Notes: generated by a model not told the origin, from the sequence alone. A stretch of 64,000 nt of DNA from Marinomonas transparens (GCF_016463975.1 NZ_JAEMNX010000001.1:124001-188000); one strand, 5' to 3'. Numbered from the stretch's first letter, positions 35,699-45,039 are shown. Program-made: numbers and translations.

Positions 35699-37123
35699 TT
35701 AGGAAAAACTAGATTGAAAACAGTTAGCAACACACACTCGGTTCCTACCTGTTTCCTTTGCTTGATAGAGTGCTTTATCTGCTAATCTGAGTAATTCATC
35801 AATGTTACAATGAACACCAACCTTGAATGACACGCCTAAAGAAACTGTAAAATGCAGGGATTGATTATCTAAACTTTTTACCGCTGAATTGGCAAGCGTT
35901 TCACGAATACATTCCGCCACCCTAGTCGCCATATCGCCATCTCTATCAGGTAGTAAAATAGCAAACTCTTCACCGCCTATACGCCCCAAAATAGCATCGT
36001 CAGGCAGCGCTTGTTCGAGCATTTTAGCCAGTTGTTTCAACACTAAATCTCCTGAAGCATGGCCATAAGCATCATTTATACTTTTAAAATGATCCACGTC
36101 CATCATCAGCATAGAGCAGTGCTTTTGAGACATTAGACACTGCAACAATGCCTTTTCCGCTAATTCAAAAAAAGAGCGACGATTAGCTAACCCGGTGAGA
36201 GAATCACAATAGGCTCGACGCTCTAGTTCCTGATGACTATTATGGTTTTCTATAGCAATACTGGCTAAGCTACTAGCAAAATTAATTAGCTCAAGATCTT
36301 TTTCCGTTGGCAGTTTTGGTGTTGCATGGTACATAGCAAATGCTCCCAATAATTCACCTTTCGCAGAACGAATAGGGTCGGACCAACAAGCAACAACGCC
36401 AGCATCTTTAGCTAGTTGAGCATAATCCTGCCAATAGGGGTGAGTGCGAATGTCTTCAACAATGACTCGTTCATTCAAATAGGCAGCCGTTCCACAAGAA
36501 CCAACATTCATACCAATCTCAATACCCTCTATTGCCTGATTGTAGAAATTAGGCAAATCTGGGGCCGCCCCCAACATCAAGCGCTGAGTTTCACTATCAA
36601 ACAATGAGACACTGCAAACAGAAGAAAGGCTTTCCAGCTGCACCTGCTTAACAATGACATTCAAAATGTCTTTCAAAGCAGAACTTTTTGACACCATCTC
36701 AAGCATTTCACTACGCGCCCTGAGCCTTTTCTCAGCCACCCAATAGTCAGTAATATCGGTAAAGTGCCACAGCCTTATATCACCCACCGTAGAAAAACAA
36801 ATGCTCACCTGTCGAGAAAAGCCGTCTTTGCAGAGAATTCGTGTTTTCAGATTTTTTTGTGAAGGAGCGTTTTTTTGGAAATCAATGATCCAAGGTTCGA
36901 TCACTGTCTGACGATACTCTGGATCAGGACAAACACGTTGATACCAGATTTCAATATCAGAAATCTCTTCTAACGTATAACCAAAGAACTGCTCAAATGC
37001 TTTATTGATATATTCGATGCGTCCAGTAGAAATGTTAGACCAAGCAACGGCAACCGGAGTGGAATCGAGAAAGTCTTCTAATTGAATTTCACATTCTTGA
37101 TGTTGGTTAGCTTCCTGCGTCAT
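35699..37123 (-). CDS. PAS-GAF-GGDEF diguanylate cyclase
   Basis: A 474-residue soluble protein. PAS domain at about 15-130 (STPVAVAWSNISTGRIEYIN, FEQFFGYTLEEI), GAF at about 145-300 (NVGSCGTAAYLNERVIVEDI, HPYWQDYAQLAKDAGVVACWS), GGDEF at about 310-474 with active site RIGGEEF. The NVGSCGTAA and DPIRS blocks are typical of cytosolic GAF sensors. No RxxD inhibitory site precedes GGEEF. It is predicted to make c-di-GMP in response to a cytosolic signal. It is monocistronic, with 214 bp of gene-free DNA before YgjP. Confidence 0.9.
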   Translation of the reverse strand: MTQEANQHQECEIQLEDFLDSTPVAVAWSNISTGRIEYINKAFEQFFGYTLEEISDIEIWYQRVCPDPEYRQTVIEPWIIDFQKNAPSQKNLKTRILCKDGFSRQVSICFSTVGDIRLWHFTDITDYWVAEKRLRARSEMLEMVSKSSALKDILNVIVKQVQLESLSSVCSVSLFDSETQRLMLGAAPDLPNFYNQAIEGIEIGMNVGSCGTAAYLNERVIVEDIRTHPYWQDYAQLAKDAGVVACWSDPIRSAKGELLGAFAMYHATPKLPTEKDLELINFASSLASIAIENHNSHQELERRAYCDSLTGLANRRSFFELAEKALLQCLMSQKHCSMLMMDVDHFKSINDAYGHASGDLVLKQLAKMLEQALPDDAILGRIGGEEFAILLPDRDGDMATRVAECIRETLANSAVKSLDNQSLHFTVSLGVSFKVGVHCNIDELLRLADKALYQAKETGRNRVCVANCFQSSFS

Positions 37124-37430
37124 TGGACTATACCTCTTTAAACCAAGCCAACGACATGAAACGACAATATATTCGTTATGTTATTACGCATGTTTATCAA
37201 TACCGGACAAAATTAAAGCTTAATATGAAATTAAACCGTCTAATAATCATACAGAATAATTATTCTCATGAAATCGGTCGTACAAACGTAAGGACTTTAT
37301 ATTGTCGTAATTTTGTAAACAGAACCCTACAATGCGAAAGGAATAAAGTGTCAGGAGCCAAAACATACAAATAGGCGAATGTATAAGAGCTTACAGCTCA
37401 ATACACACGCCCATTTGGAATAGCACAATG
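37124..37430. other. Intergenic region with a 14-bp palindrome
   Basis: AT-rich DNA upstream of the PAS-GAF-GGDEF gene. It holds AGAATAATTATTCT (37253-37266), a perfect palindrome that could be a regulator site. It is too far from the Fur consensus to name. No gene is seen. Confidence 0.4.
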
Positions 37431-37997
37431 TCAGAAATTAGTTAGTAGGCGAAACTGATAAATAGACGCTTCTGGATCACTATCGGTATCGAAAATCTCT
37501 CCCTTATAAGCATCAGGTTCACGATAAGCATACTGTAGGTCCGCCGAAAAATTTCCGAAGTTATAGCCCACGCCAACAGGAACTTGCAAACCACTCGCAT
37601 TATACTTATTACCACTGGTAATCGACTTCCAGCGCTCACTAAAATAACCAATACCTGCATAGGCATAGAATCCATCACTGACCATGTCTGTACTCAACAA
37701 TAAATTAAGCTCTAACCCAGATGTTTCAAAATTTGACGGATTCGAAGTAGGATTTGAATCTTGGCTGAACTTCCCGCCACCAGCGAAATAATAGTTCGTT
37801 TCGATAACGAAATGATTACTGGGTAATAGCCGTGCAGAAAAAACAGGGGCTGTAAAATCACCATCATAGCTACTACTGTTATTCTTAATATCACTGCCAC
37901 GGGAACCGGCGCCAATTTGTGCATGAATCTCTGCAAAACTAAAGGATGAAACACTTAACCCCATGATAAGCACTGTGTTTATTAACATTGTTTTCAT
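37431..37997 (-). CDS. Small outer-membrane beta-barrel protein
   Basis: A 188-residue exported protein with a signal peptide (MLINTVLIMGLSVSSFSFA). The mature part has short alternating strands (FVIETNYYFAGGG, GFYAYAGIGYFSERW, LQVPVGVGYNFGNFSADLQYAY) and ends in ...LLTNF, the C-terminal Phe that marks BAM substrates. Its length suits an eight-stranded barrel, broadly YfaZ/OmpA-like; the family is not certain. The start at 37997 begins the signal peptide and has TAGGAA upstream; a longer frame to 38096 has no signal. It is 89 bp downstream of the Gly/Ser-rich protein gene and may be cotranscribed with it. Confidence 0.7.
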   Translation of the reverse strand: MKTMLINTVLIMGLSVSSFSFAEIHAQIGAGSRGSDIKNNSSSYDGDFTAPVFSARLLPSNHFVIETNYYFAGGGKFSQDSNPTSNPSNFETSGLELNLLLSTDMVSDGFYAYAGIGYFSERWKSITSGNKYNASGLQVPVGVGYNFGNFSADLQYAYREPDAYKGEIFDTDSDPEASIYQFRLLTNF

Positions 37998-38086
37998 AAT
38001 CTGATTCCTATTTTTTAATATTTCTCTCAAATGCCACTTCAATTGACTGAGGAGCTTTCTTAAAGACGGTTTTACTGGCGTTTTTT

Positions 38087-38644
38087 TTAATGCCATCGAC
38101 CATTTCCAGAACGGCTACCACCAGACTTTCCGCCTTCTGAATGATTACCTCTTGAGCGGCCAGCATCAGAATTCCCACCTCTTGAATTATTGCTACTAGA
38201 GCGGTTACCACCAGACCGAGAACCTCCCGAATGATCACTACTAGAGCGATGACCACCCATATTCCCATCTCCAGAACGACTACCGCTAAAACGATTACCG
38301 CTAAAAGAATGCCTATTTCCATCAGAACCTCCAAAATGCCTGCTAGACGATTCAGTACTGGTACTTTCTGCTCGGTCAACACCCACGGCATTACTATCAC
38401 TGGATGTGGCCTTTTGCTCTTCGCTCATCGCATTGCTGCTCCCTCCAGAACCAACAGCTTCGACAGTAGAAGCGCTCTCTTCGCTAATTGCAGACGCAGA
38501 GCTACTCGTAGTGCCTCCACTGTTCGTTGAACGGGTCTCTTCATCCATCGCACTTGCGGCATAAACGGCTGTGGCCGACAGCGTCATAGCAAGCAAACTC
38601 ATCACCGCTCCAAACAGCAGGCGAATCACTGACACTTTCAACAT
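38087..38644 (-). CDS. Exported Gly/Ser/Arg-rich low-complexity protein
   Basis: A 185-residue protein. The signal peptide ends AVYAA and the mature part has an acidic Ser-rich segment (MDEETRSTNSGG, ISEESAS, MSEEQKA). A long Gly/Ser/Arg/His/Asn-rich C-terminal region follows (repeats such as GGSRSGGNRSS and SRGNHSEGGKSGG, ending GNGRWH). No enzyme domain. The similar SGG/SRGG tail on the DUF5666 protein encoded divergently suggests the two belong to one envelope or matrix system. AGGAGG precedes the start at 38644. Function unknown. Confidence 0.65.
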   Translation of the reverse strand: MLKVSVIRLLFGAVMSLLAMTLSATAVYAASAMDEETRSTNSGGTTSSSASAISEESASTVEAVGSGGSSNAMSEEQKATSSDSNAVGVDRAESTSTESSSRHFGGSDGNRHSFSGNRFSGSRSGDGNMGGHRSSSDHSGGSRSGGNRSSSNNSRGGNSDAGRSRGNHSEGGKSGGSRSGNGRWH

Positions 38645-38948
38645 GGTATTCCTCCTCTTTAATTGTGGGATTTTTTCCCACGTAGAGAGCAAACAGTATC
38701 GTGTGAAAGATTCCCACGTCAATGTTTTTTTGCTACATTTTTACCAATAGCTTTCTTTACTTACGATTAATGGGCTATTTGAATAGGGAGAAGAAATGCT
38801 AGAAACCACGGAGAAACATGCCGATAAGAAAGGCTTTGTGGTAACCTAATAGGGTCAAGAAAAGGAATTTTAGATAAGCGAAAAGACTTAAACAGTGTCA
38901 ATATTTCTTAGCAAGATCACTCAACGAACCACTTTATAATGGACAATT
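38645..38948. promoter_or_regulatory. Divergent promoter region with ACGTGGGAA direct repeats
   Basis: On the leftward strand ACGTGGGAA occurs twice (complements of 38675-38683 and 38711-38719, 36 bp apart). The nearer copy is part of GTGGGAAAAAATCCCAC, a palindrome. TTGACG (complement of 38717-38722) and GATACT (complement of 38695-38700) with a 16-bp spacer form a plausible sigma-70 promoter for the Gly/Ser-rich protein. Rightward, TATAAT (38935-38940) lies only 8 bp before the DUF6502 ATG, so that message would be almost leaderless if used. Confidence 0.45.
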
Positions 38949-39764
38949 ATGTCTGAACACTCAGCCACCAGTAGCGTAAAGCAACTTATCGCACAAGCCT
39001 TACATAAGGTTCTTTGTCCATTGGTAAAACTTGTTGTGCGTCAAGGCGTAACCTTCGTTGAATTTACTGAAATCCTGAAACATGCCTACGTAGAAGAAGT
39101 ACAAAAAGAGCTAACCCGTAGTGGAGAACGCACCACCTTAAGTCGAATTAGTGTGGTCAGTGGTGTGCATCGAAAAGACGTAAAACGTCTCACAGAATTA
39201 AATCCTGAGGTCAATTCCAGCCGATCAGAAAAAGCTTCTCTTACTTCGCGCTTAATTAGCCTTTGGCTTGGCGACTCACAATACCTAGATGAACAAGGCA
39301 AGCCTATTACCTTATCTCGGTCTTCATTTGAGCTTTTGGTCCGCTCTGTTAGTTCCGATATTCGACCCCGAACTATGCTCGATGATTGCTTACAAAAAGG
39401 CATAATTGAAGGTAACGATGAAGGTTATTGTTTAATTACTGAGGCTTTGTTCCCATCTGAAGATCTAGCTACAAAAATCGCTTTTTTTGCTCGTAATACA
39501 GCCGACCACATAGCCACTTGTGAGCACAATGTCCGTGGCGAACAAAACGCTTTTCCAGAACGCTCCGTCTTCTACGACCATCTCTCCCACGCCTCAGTAA
39601 TAGAGTTACAAAAACTGGCAGATGAGGAAACAAAAGCTTTGCTGATTCGCATCAATAAACGCGCGCAAAGCCTAGCTAAACAAGATGATGTAAACGAAAA
39701 CAACGACCATAGATTTATTCTTGGTAGCTATTTCTACCAAGAAAAGGACTCTAAGAATGACTAG
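38949..39764 (+). CDS. DUF6502 family protein
   Basis: A 271-residue cytosolic protein. The N-terminal half (about 15-100) reads as helical, including LVKLVVRQGVTFVEFTEILKH and RTTLSRISVVSGVHRKDVKRL, the latter like a winged-helix DNA-binding segment. The rest (FELLVRSVSSDIRPRTMLDDCL, GIIEGNDEGYCLI) fits DUF6502. The function is unknown; a transcription-regulator-like fold is an inference. Its stop overlaps the DUF5666 start by 8 nt (ATGACTAG), so the two are translationally coupled. Confidence 0.7.
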   Translation: MSEHSATSSVKQLIAQALHKVLCPLVKLVVRQGVTFVEFTEILKHAYVEEVQKELTRSGERTTLSRISVVSGVHRKDVKRLTELNPEVNSSRSEKASLTSRLISLWLGDSQYLDEQGKPITLSRSSFELLVRSVSSDIRPRTMLDDCLQKGIIEGNDEGYCLITEALFPSEDLATKIAFFARNTADHIATCEHNVRGEQNAFPERSVFYDHLSHASVIELQKLADEETKALLIRINKRAQSLAKQDDVNENNDHRFILGSYFYQEKDSKND

Positions 39765-40905
39765 GTGTTTAACGATACTATTGGTTCTATTGACTTGCCT
39801 CTCCTTAACTTGGGCAGGCGAAGATCGTGGTATTGGTGGTACAGGTAAATACGCAAATATTGATGATAGAGGAATCGGCGGCACAGGCATCATTGGCACT
39901 ATCACAAACTTTGGCAGCATCTGGGTTAATGGCCTAGAAGTCGAGTTAAATAAAGGCACCCAGATTAAAGTAGATGGCATAGCATCAAACGAAGATGCTC
40001 TGCGTCTTGGTCAACAAGTCAAAGTTCTTGCGGAACAGGAAGGCGACACCTGGTTTGCAAAAGAAATTCTTATTCATCATGCCGTAATTGGACGAATCGA
40101 CAAGATATTAGATGGCAGCTTGGTAATACAGGGTATGACGATTAACCAAGACCCCAATATACCCGGCCATTGGCCAACTTTAGCTACCAAGGACTATGTA
40201 AAAGTAAGTGGTTACTTCCACGACGATAAATTCTATGCAACGGATATCATGCCCACCGAAAATGATAACTTATGGCAACTCACGGCCCCTGTCGTCTACG
40301 ACAAAAAAGACGGTTGGGAAATTGCAGGGCAAGCTCTACCAGACGCCATTTTGAAAGTAAAAGAAGGCCAAACCCTCACACTAAAAGGCAAATACACGAA
40401 AAAAGGCCGTGAATTAACCTTTATTCGCTACGAAGAAAGCATTCCCTTTAAAGGCCAAAGCAGAGAATACATAGTGGAAGATCGTGGTTCAAACACACAA
40501 CAAAATCGACGCTACACTCAGGACAGCTTTGAACAAAAACAGCACAACTTTAATAATAATTTCTTTGAGCGTTCGCCTATAACAGGACCAGGAACATTTC
40601 TTGGTAACCCGCCACCGGCGTTTAACGGCAGCTGGGAAAACGGCAGTTGGAACAATAATAACTGGGGACGCAATAGCGACTGGAGTAGTAATTGGGAAAA
40701 CCTCAACGGGAAAAGCAACAATCCCCCTGCGTTTAATCAGCAGAGCGGATTCGGCAGTCGAGGAGGCTTTAGCAATAATAGCCCTTCCGATTCTCGCTCA
40801 CCATCTGGAGGTTTTGAACCATCAAGATCTGGAGGCGCCCCTTCCAGAGGAGGACATTCAGGTGGGCCTTCAAAAGGAGGGCACTCCAGTGGAGGTAAAT
40901 GGTAA
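39757..40905 (+). CDS. Exported DUF5666 protein with Gly/Ser-rich tail
   Basis: A 382-residue exported protein. Signal peptide MTRCLTILLVLLTCLSLTWA, then two copies of DRGIGGTG. OB-like DUF5666 repeats follow (GSIWVNGLEVELNKGTQIKVDG, EILIHHAVIGRID, about 45-190). An Asn/Trp/Gly-rich segment (about 285-335) and a Gly/Ser/Arg tail (GGFSNNSPSD, SRGGHSGGPSKGG, ending SSGGKW) complete it. ATG 39757 is chosen because it opens the signal peptide, has AAGGA upstream and overlaps the DUF6502 stop. Role unknown; location periplasm or outer surface. Confidence 0.75.
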   Translation: MTRCLTILLVLLTCLSLTWAGEDRGIGGTGKYANIDDRGIGGTGIIGTITNFGSIWVNGLEVELNKGTQIKVDGIASNEDALRLGQQVKVLAEQEGDTWFAKEILIHHAVIGRIDKILDGSLVIQGMTINQDPNIPGHWPTLATKDYVKVSGYFHDDKFYATDIMPTENDNLWQLTAPVVYDKKDGWEIAGQALPDAILKVKEGQTLTLKGKYTKKGRELTFIRYEESIPFKGQSREYIVEDRGSNTQQNRRYTQDSFEQKQHNFNNNFFERSPITGPGTFLGNPPPAFNGSWENGSWNNNNWGRNSDWSSNWENLNGKSNNPPAFNQQSGFGSRGGFSNNSPSDSRSPSGGFEPSRSGGAPSRGGHSGGPSKGGHSSGGKW

Positions 40906-41050
40906 CTGGCCTTCGTTGTTGCCCTATACTTTTATACAGACATGTTATGTGGTCAAAGATGCCCGTATAGAAAACACCTTAATAGTCATTGCTTCCTTAT
41001 CTTTAAAAAGCTAATTAAACTCTTATCTCAACTTATAAATGGATATTTTC

Positions 41051-41521
41051 ATGATTATTCGCCCTGCCGTTATTTCCGATGCTGCAACCATTTTAGGCTT
41101 TATTACCGACCTCGCTATTTATGAAAAAGAGCCCAACGCCGTACACAACACAGTGGAAATCATCGAGAACACCTTATTTATAGACAATGCCAAAGCCCAT
41201 GCCCTCATTTGTGAACACGAAGGAGAAGCCATAGGCTTTGCCGTGTACTTTTTCAACTACTCTACTTGGTTAGGGCAACACGGCATTTATTTAGAAGATT
41301 TGTATGTATCACCAAAAAAACGTGGTGTGGGTGCAGGCAAAGCCTTAATGAAACATCTAGCAAAGCTTGCTCTAGAGAACAATTGCGGGCGCTTTGAATG
41401 GAGTGTATTGAATTGGAATCAAAGCGCCATCGATATGTATGACAGTATTGGCGCTAAGCCTCAAAGCGAATGGACAAGCTACCGCTTAACAGGCGAGGCT
41501 TTAGTAAACTTTGCGAAATGA
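41051..41521 (+). CDS. GNAT N-acetyltransferase, diamine-acetyltransferase-like
   Basis: A 156-residue GNAT enzyme. The acetyl-CoA loop is in LYVSPKKRGVGAGKALM (R/QxxGxG/A as RGVGAG), preceded by GIYLEDLYV and followed by FEWSVLNWNQSAIDMYDSIGA. The layout is close to spermidine/spermine or diamine N-acetyltransferases. The substrate is not provable from sequence. ATG 41051 (MIIRPAV) is preferred; an ATG at 41039 adds four residues. Confidence 0.85.
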   Translation: MIIRPAVISDAATILGFITDLAIYEKEPNAVHNTVEIIENTLFIDNAKAHALICEHEGEAIGFAVYFFNYSTWLGQHGIYLEDLYVSPKKRGVGAGKALMKHLAKLALENNCGRFEWSVLNWNQSAIDMYDSIGAKPQSEWTSYRLTGEALVNFAK

Positions 41522-41558
41522 TGCTTAAAAAACCTTTTCAAAACGCCATTAAGAAGCC

Positions 41559-42482
41559 TCACTTGATAGTGGAATTCCCCATGATCCAATCACAAAAAGC
41601 AGCAATTCTAGGGTCATGTTTGGGGCTGTCTAGGGTAATCAAGGCATAATCATAGCCTGTCGATTCCATCCCTAGTGGCGCAATTAAGCGTTCACTCTTC
41701 AGGTCATCATGCACTAACGGCTGTGAGCCAATTGCCATACCAAGCTGATTTTGCGCCGCTTGTAAGGTATAAAAAAAGTGATCGTAATATTGCTCATTGG
41801 CTGGCTTCACTTTCACCATATCATTGGCGATTTTCCAATGATGCCAAGCATCTGGACGCGTACGACTGTGTAACCAATTCGCCTTTTCCAGATCTTTCCC
41901 TATGGTGTTATTCCAATAATCTGGCGTGCAAACTGGACCTGCGACCTCTTCTAATATGGGCGTTACACAGTAATCGTCACTGATACCGAAATCGGTACGG
42001 CGAATCGCAATGTCGCAATTCTCGGACAATAAATCGATAGGGCCGCCTGCCATACGTAAATCGATGTTTAACTCAGGATGAAGCTCACGAAACGCTCCTA
42101 GCCTCGGCATTAGCCAACGCATCGCCAAACTGGGTTCACAGGACACAGTAAGAAATGGTGACGCGCTGTCATGGCGGTGAATTTCTTCTACCGTCTGGCT
42201 CAAAGCATCCAGCGCCTCAGTTGCGGTTTTAAACAACCTTTGACCTGCCACCGTTAAATACACTCGACGATTACGGCGAGCAAACAAACTCACACCGATA
42301 CGCTCTTCCATTTGCCCTACGGCTCGGCTAATCGCTCCATGGGTTAAATGTAGCTCTTCTGCCGCACGGGAAAAACTTTGATGCCGAGCCGCCGCTTCAA
42401 ACGCTGTCAGTGCAGACAAAGGTGGTAGTTTTCTCTTTTGAGGATAGTCATTTGTGTGATTATTATTCACAGTATTAACCAT
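41559..42482 (-). CDS. LysR-family regulator, GcvA-like
   Basis: A 307-residue LysR regulator. The N-terminal winged helix (LTAFEAAARHQSFSRAAEEL, LTHGAISRAVGQME) precedes a substrate-binding domain (about 100-300, VSCEPSLAMRWLMPRLGAF, RMAGGPIDLL) of the GcvA/AmpR-like subgroup. It is divergent from a LysE-type exporter gene with 69 bp between. That gap carries TTGTGA (42498-42503) and TCACAA (42530-42535) as a possible binding pair. It probably regulates the exporter. Confidence 0.9.
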   Translation of the reverse strand: MVNTVNNNHTNDYPQKRKLPPLSALTAFEAAARHQSFSRAAEELHLTHGAISRAVGQMEERIGVSLFARRNRRVYLTVAGQRLFKTATEALDALSQTVEEIHRHDSASPFLTVSCEPSLAMRWLMPRLGAFRELHPELNIDLRMAGGPIDLLSENCDIAIRRTDFGISDDYCVTPILEEVAGPVCTPDYWNNTIGKDLEKANWLHSRTRPDAWHHWKIANDMVKVKPANEQYYDHFFYTLQAAQNQLGMAIGSQPLVHDDLKSERLIAPLGMESTGYDYALITLDSPKHDPRIAAFCDWIMGNSTIK

Positions 42483-42551
42483 TTTTTATCGATTTAATTG
42501 TGATAAAGACTATCTCATACTATTTATATTCACAAACAAGAGACTATAAAC

Positions 42552-43199
42552 ATGATCAACATAGACAATCTCGAACTCTATTCGGTCGCCATCATTACCT
42601 TGCTGGCGGTCATTAGTCCGGGACCAGACTTCGCCATGGTCTCCCGTGTGTCGCTATTAAAAGGAAGAAAGGAAGGTATCTTGTGCGCCCTTGGCATCAG
42701 CGTGGCAATCGGTGTGCATTTGGCTTACACCTTGCTGGGGCTCGGCATTGTATTCGCCAACAACGTCTGGGTATTAAACACGCTACGTTATCTTGGTGCT
42801 TTGTATCTAGTTTGGTTGGGGTTATCTGCTCTGTGGCCAGACATCAAAAGATGGTTCATGACAACAACGCCACCATCAGCCACCAGCCCAATATCGGAAC
42901 CATTGGCAAACAATAAATCGTCTTTCTGGATGGGCTTCGCCTGCAATGCGTTAAACCCGAAAACCATGCTATTTATCGTGTCACTGTTTAGCCAAGTAAT
43001 TTCCCCTAACACCTCAGTCGTGATGGAACTTGGCTACGGTTTCTACATCGCTTTCGTGCATTTCCTTTGGTTCGGACTCGTTGCCTGTCTACTCACATCA
43101 GCCCCCATACAAAACAAGGTGGCCGCCTGCAAAGTATGGATAGAAAGAGTCACAGGGGTATTGCTAGCCACTCTCGGCGTTCGGTTATTGGCGAGTTAA
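42552..43199 (+). CDS. LysE/RhtB family amino-acid exporter
   Basis: A 215-residue membrane protein with six hydrophobic segments and the LysE family opening AVISPGPDFAMVSRVSLLKGRKEGILCALG (residues 19-48). NALNPKTMLFIVSLF is also typical. It should export an amino acid or derivative; the substrate is unknown. It is divergent from the LysR gene. It ends with its stop overlapping the stop of the convergent iacH by 4 nt. Confidence 0.9.
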   Translation: MINIDNLELYSVAIITLLAVISPGPDFAMVSRVSLLKGRKEGILCALGISVAIGVHLAYTLLGLGIVFANNVWVLNTLRYLGALYLVWLGLSALWPDIKRWFMTTTPPSATSPISEPLANNKSSFWMGFACNALNPKTMLFIVSLFSQVISPNTSVVMELGYGFYIAFVHFLWFGLVACLLTSAPIQNKVAACKVWIERVTGVLLATLGVRLLAS

Positions 43200-44491
43200 G
43201 CCTTTACTAACAGAGACTCTACCCATTTAGCGACTTGCAATAGCTCGTCATCGGTACGGGGTTTACCGATCAGTTGAATGCCTAAAGGAAGGTGATTGTC
43301 ATCTGTCATGCCGGGTAGGGTAATGACAGGTAAACCCATGGCTTGCCAAGGGCGACTCATATGAGGGGAGCCGGTTTTATCGTGCCCTAATGGCGCGATA
43401 TCGGACGCGGCTGGCGCAAGCACGGCATCAATATTAGAGTTCGATGACCACAGCCAATCGCAACAAGCTTCGGCCGCCTTTAAAGACGATAGATAGGTTT
43501 CACGATCCATCGACAGACCATCGTCAATGAGTTGTTTAAGAGGGGCGCTCAATAAGTCAGGTTGTTGGGATTCTAGTACCAAGTTACGGCACACTTCCCA
43601 AGCCATGATATTGCCATGATGGTCGACCATTTCTTGTAAACGTGTGCCAGCCTCTAGTTCAATCACTTCTACGCCTTGTGCAACCAGCTTATCTGCCAAC
43701 GCTTGCATGGCTTCGTTCATGGCAGGAGAGGTTTCACCCACCAATTCACCTCGGCAAAATAAGATACGTTTTGGCTTTTTAGCTGCAAAGTTTGCGTTCG
43801 CTACAGAGGCAGACTGACGCAGTAAAATAGCACGCAGTAGTTGAATGTCTTCCACATAACGAGAAAACAATCCAAGGGAATCAAGGGACTGGGCTAAGGG
43901 CTGGCCACCACGAAGTGAATACTCACCTCGGCTTCCAACATAACCAATAGAACCACAATAAGCCGCAGGACGAATCACCGACGCCGCCGTTTGCGAACCA
44001 AGCGCCACAGGCACCATGCCATCGGCAACAGCCGCCGCAGAACCACTCGACGAACCACCCGGTGTGCGAGCTAAATCTGCCGGATTTTGTGTTTTACCCG
44101 GTTTGAAGTAGGCAAATTCTGTCGTCACTGTTTTACCTAACACCATGCCGCCAGCTTGACGAATCAGCGCCACACAAGAGGCATCTTCAATAGGTTGACG
44201 ACCTTTATGAATAGGCGAGCCCATTTCTGTTGGCATGTCTTTGGTATCAATAATGTCTTTAATTCCAATCGGCAACCCTTTCAATTGGCTGGCTTCGTAG
44301 AATGACTGGTTATCACGATAATGAGAAAGGTAAGCCGATCTATCTAGCTGATATTGCCACGCCTTAACCTCTGGCTCTCTTGCTTCTATATGATCAAAGC
44401 AAGCATGGATGAGCGCTTCTGCACTGTACTCACCTTGCTCTATTGCGTGCAGCATTTGCACTAAGCTCATCTTATTCATTGCGATTGCCAT
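43196..44491 (-). CDS. iacH: Amidase of the indole-3-acetate cluster
   Basis: A 431-residue amidase-signature enzyme. The Ser-cisSer-Lys layout is visible: Lys in GIKDIIDTKDMP, the Gly/Ser loop TPGGSSSGSAAAVADG, and the nucleophile region SQTAASVIRPAAYCG. It is the last gene of the leftward iacA-B-I-C-D-E-F-G-H run, 37 bp after iacG. Family knowledge places IacH in a hydrolytic step of the conversion of indole-3-acetate to catechol; the exact step is not proven from sequence. Start 44491 (MAIAMNKMSL) has AGGAG upstream. The annotation depends partly on context. Confidence 0.85.
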   Translation of the reverse strand: MAIAMNKMSLVQMLHAIEQGEYSAEALIHACFDHIEAREPEVKAWQYQLDRSAYLSHYRDNQSFYEASQLKGLPIGIKDIIDTKDMPTEMGSPIHKGRQPIEDASCVALIRQAGGMVLGKTVTTEFAYFKPGKTQNPADLARTPGGSSSGSAAAVADGMVPVALGSQTAASVIRPAAYCGSIGYVGSRGEYSLRGGQPLAQSLDSLGLFSRYVEDIQLLRAILLRQSASVANANFAAKKPKRILFCRGELVGETSPAMNEAMQALADKLVAQGVEVIELEAGTRLQEMVDHHGNIMAWEVCRNLVLESQQPDLLSAPLKQLIDDGLSMDRETYLSSLKAAEACCDWLWSSNSNIDAVLAPAASDIAPLGHDKTGSPHMSRPWQAMGLPVITLPGMTDDNHLPLGIQLIGKPRTDDELLQVAKWVESLLVKA

Positions 44492-44528
44492 AGGGTATAG
44501 AGCTCCTGATAAAGTATGAGAGTGGCTA

Positions 44529-45029
44529 TTAAGCGGAAGCGACCGACTTTTCATCCAACGCGTGATAAGCACGATTAAAGTACACTAAACCACTGCCTTC
44601 TGTGCCAACCTTGGCGTCTTTGACTCGGCAATAAAATACCGTGTGCGACCCCATTTCATGGGTTTCGTGTATTTCACAATCAAAACTAACCAAGGCTTCA
44701 TCTAAGGCCGGAGCACCTGTTTTTAATGTTTGCCAACTGTGTTTAGCAAAACGTTCTTCACTGCTTAAGTCACGATTAGCAAAATCCCAAGACACGCCTT
44801 GGTGATGGCTTTGCAAGACGTTTACGCACAATACACCGTTTTCCTTAAAATGCGGGTTCGCAAACGAGTTTCGATTCATACATACCAATAAGGTTGGTGG
44901 TTCATCGGTCACACTGGTCACTGCGGTAGCGGTAAAACCATAACACCCAGCCTCACCATCTGTGGTGATAACAGAAACAGCACTGCCCAATAGCGCCATT
45001 CCATCTCGAAATAATTTCGTTTCTATCAT
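44529..45029 (-). CDS. iacG: Flavin reductase of the indole-3-acetate cluster
   Basis: A 166-residue flavin reductase of the HpaC/FMN-binding split-barrel type, with GSAVSVITTDGEAGCYGFTA, EPPTLLVCMNRNS and GSHTVFYCRVKDA. It should supply reduced flavin to the flavin-dependent monooxygenase IacA. ATG 45029 has AAGGAAA upstream and lies 10 bp after the iacF stop. An in-frame upstream ATG at 45050 would overlap iacF. Confidence 0.88.
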   Translation of the reverse strand: MIETKLFRDGMALLGSAVSVITTDGEAGCYGFTATAVTSVTDEPPTLLVCMNRNSFANPHFKENGVLCVNVLQSHHQGVSWDFANRDLSSEERFAKHSWQTLKTGAPALDEALVSFDCEIHETHEMGSHTVFYCRVKDAKVGTEGSGLVYFNRAYHALDEKSVASA

Positions 45030-45039
45030 GACAGTTTCC

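Noticed and set aside
35512..35733. 73-codon leftward open frame after the PAS-GAF-GGDEF gene
   Set aside because: It overlaps that gene's end, has no ribosome-binding site and no recognisable motif; treated as non-coding.
37253..37266. AGAATAATTATTCT as a Fur box
   Set aside because: It is a perfect palindrome but too short and too different from the Fur consensus, and the neighbouring genes have no iron role.
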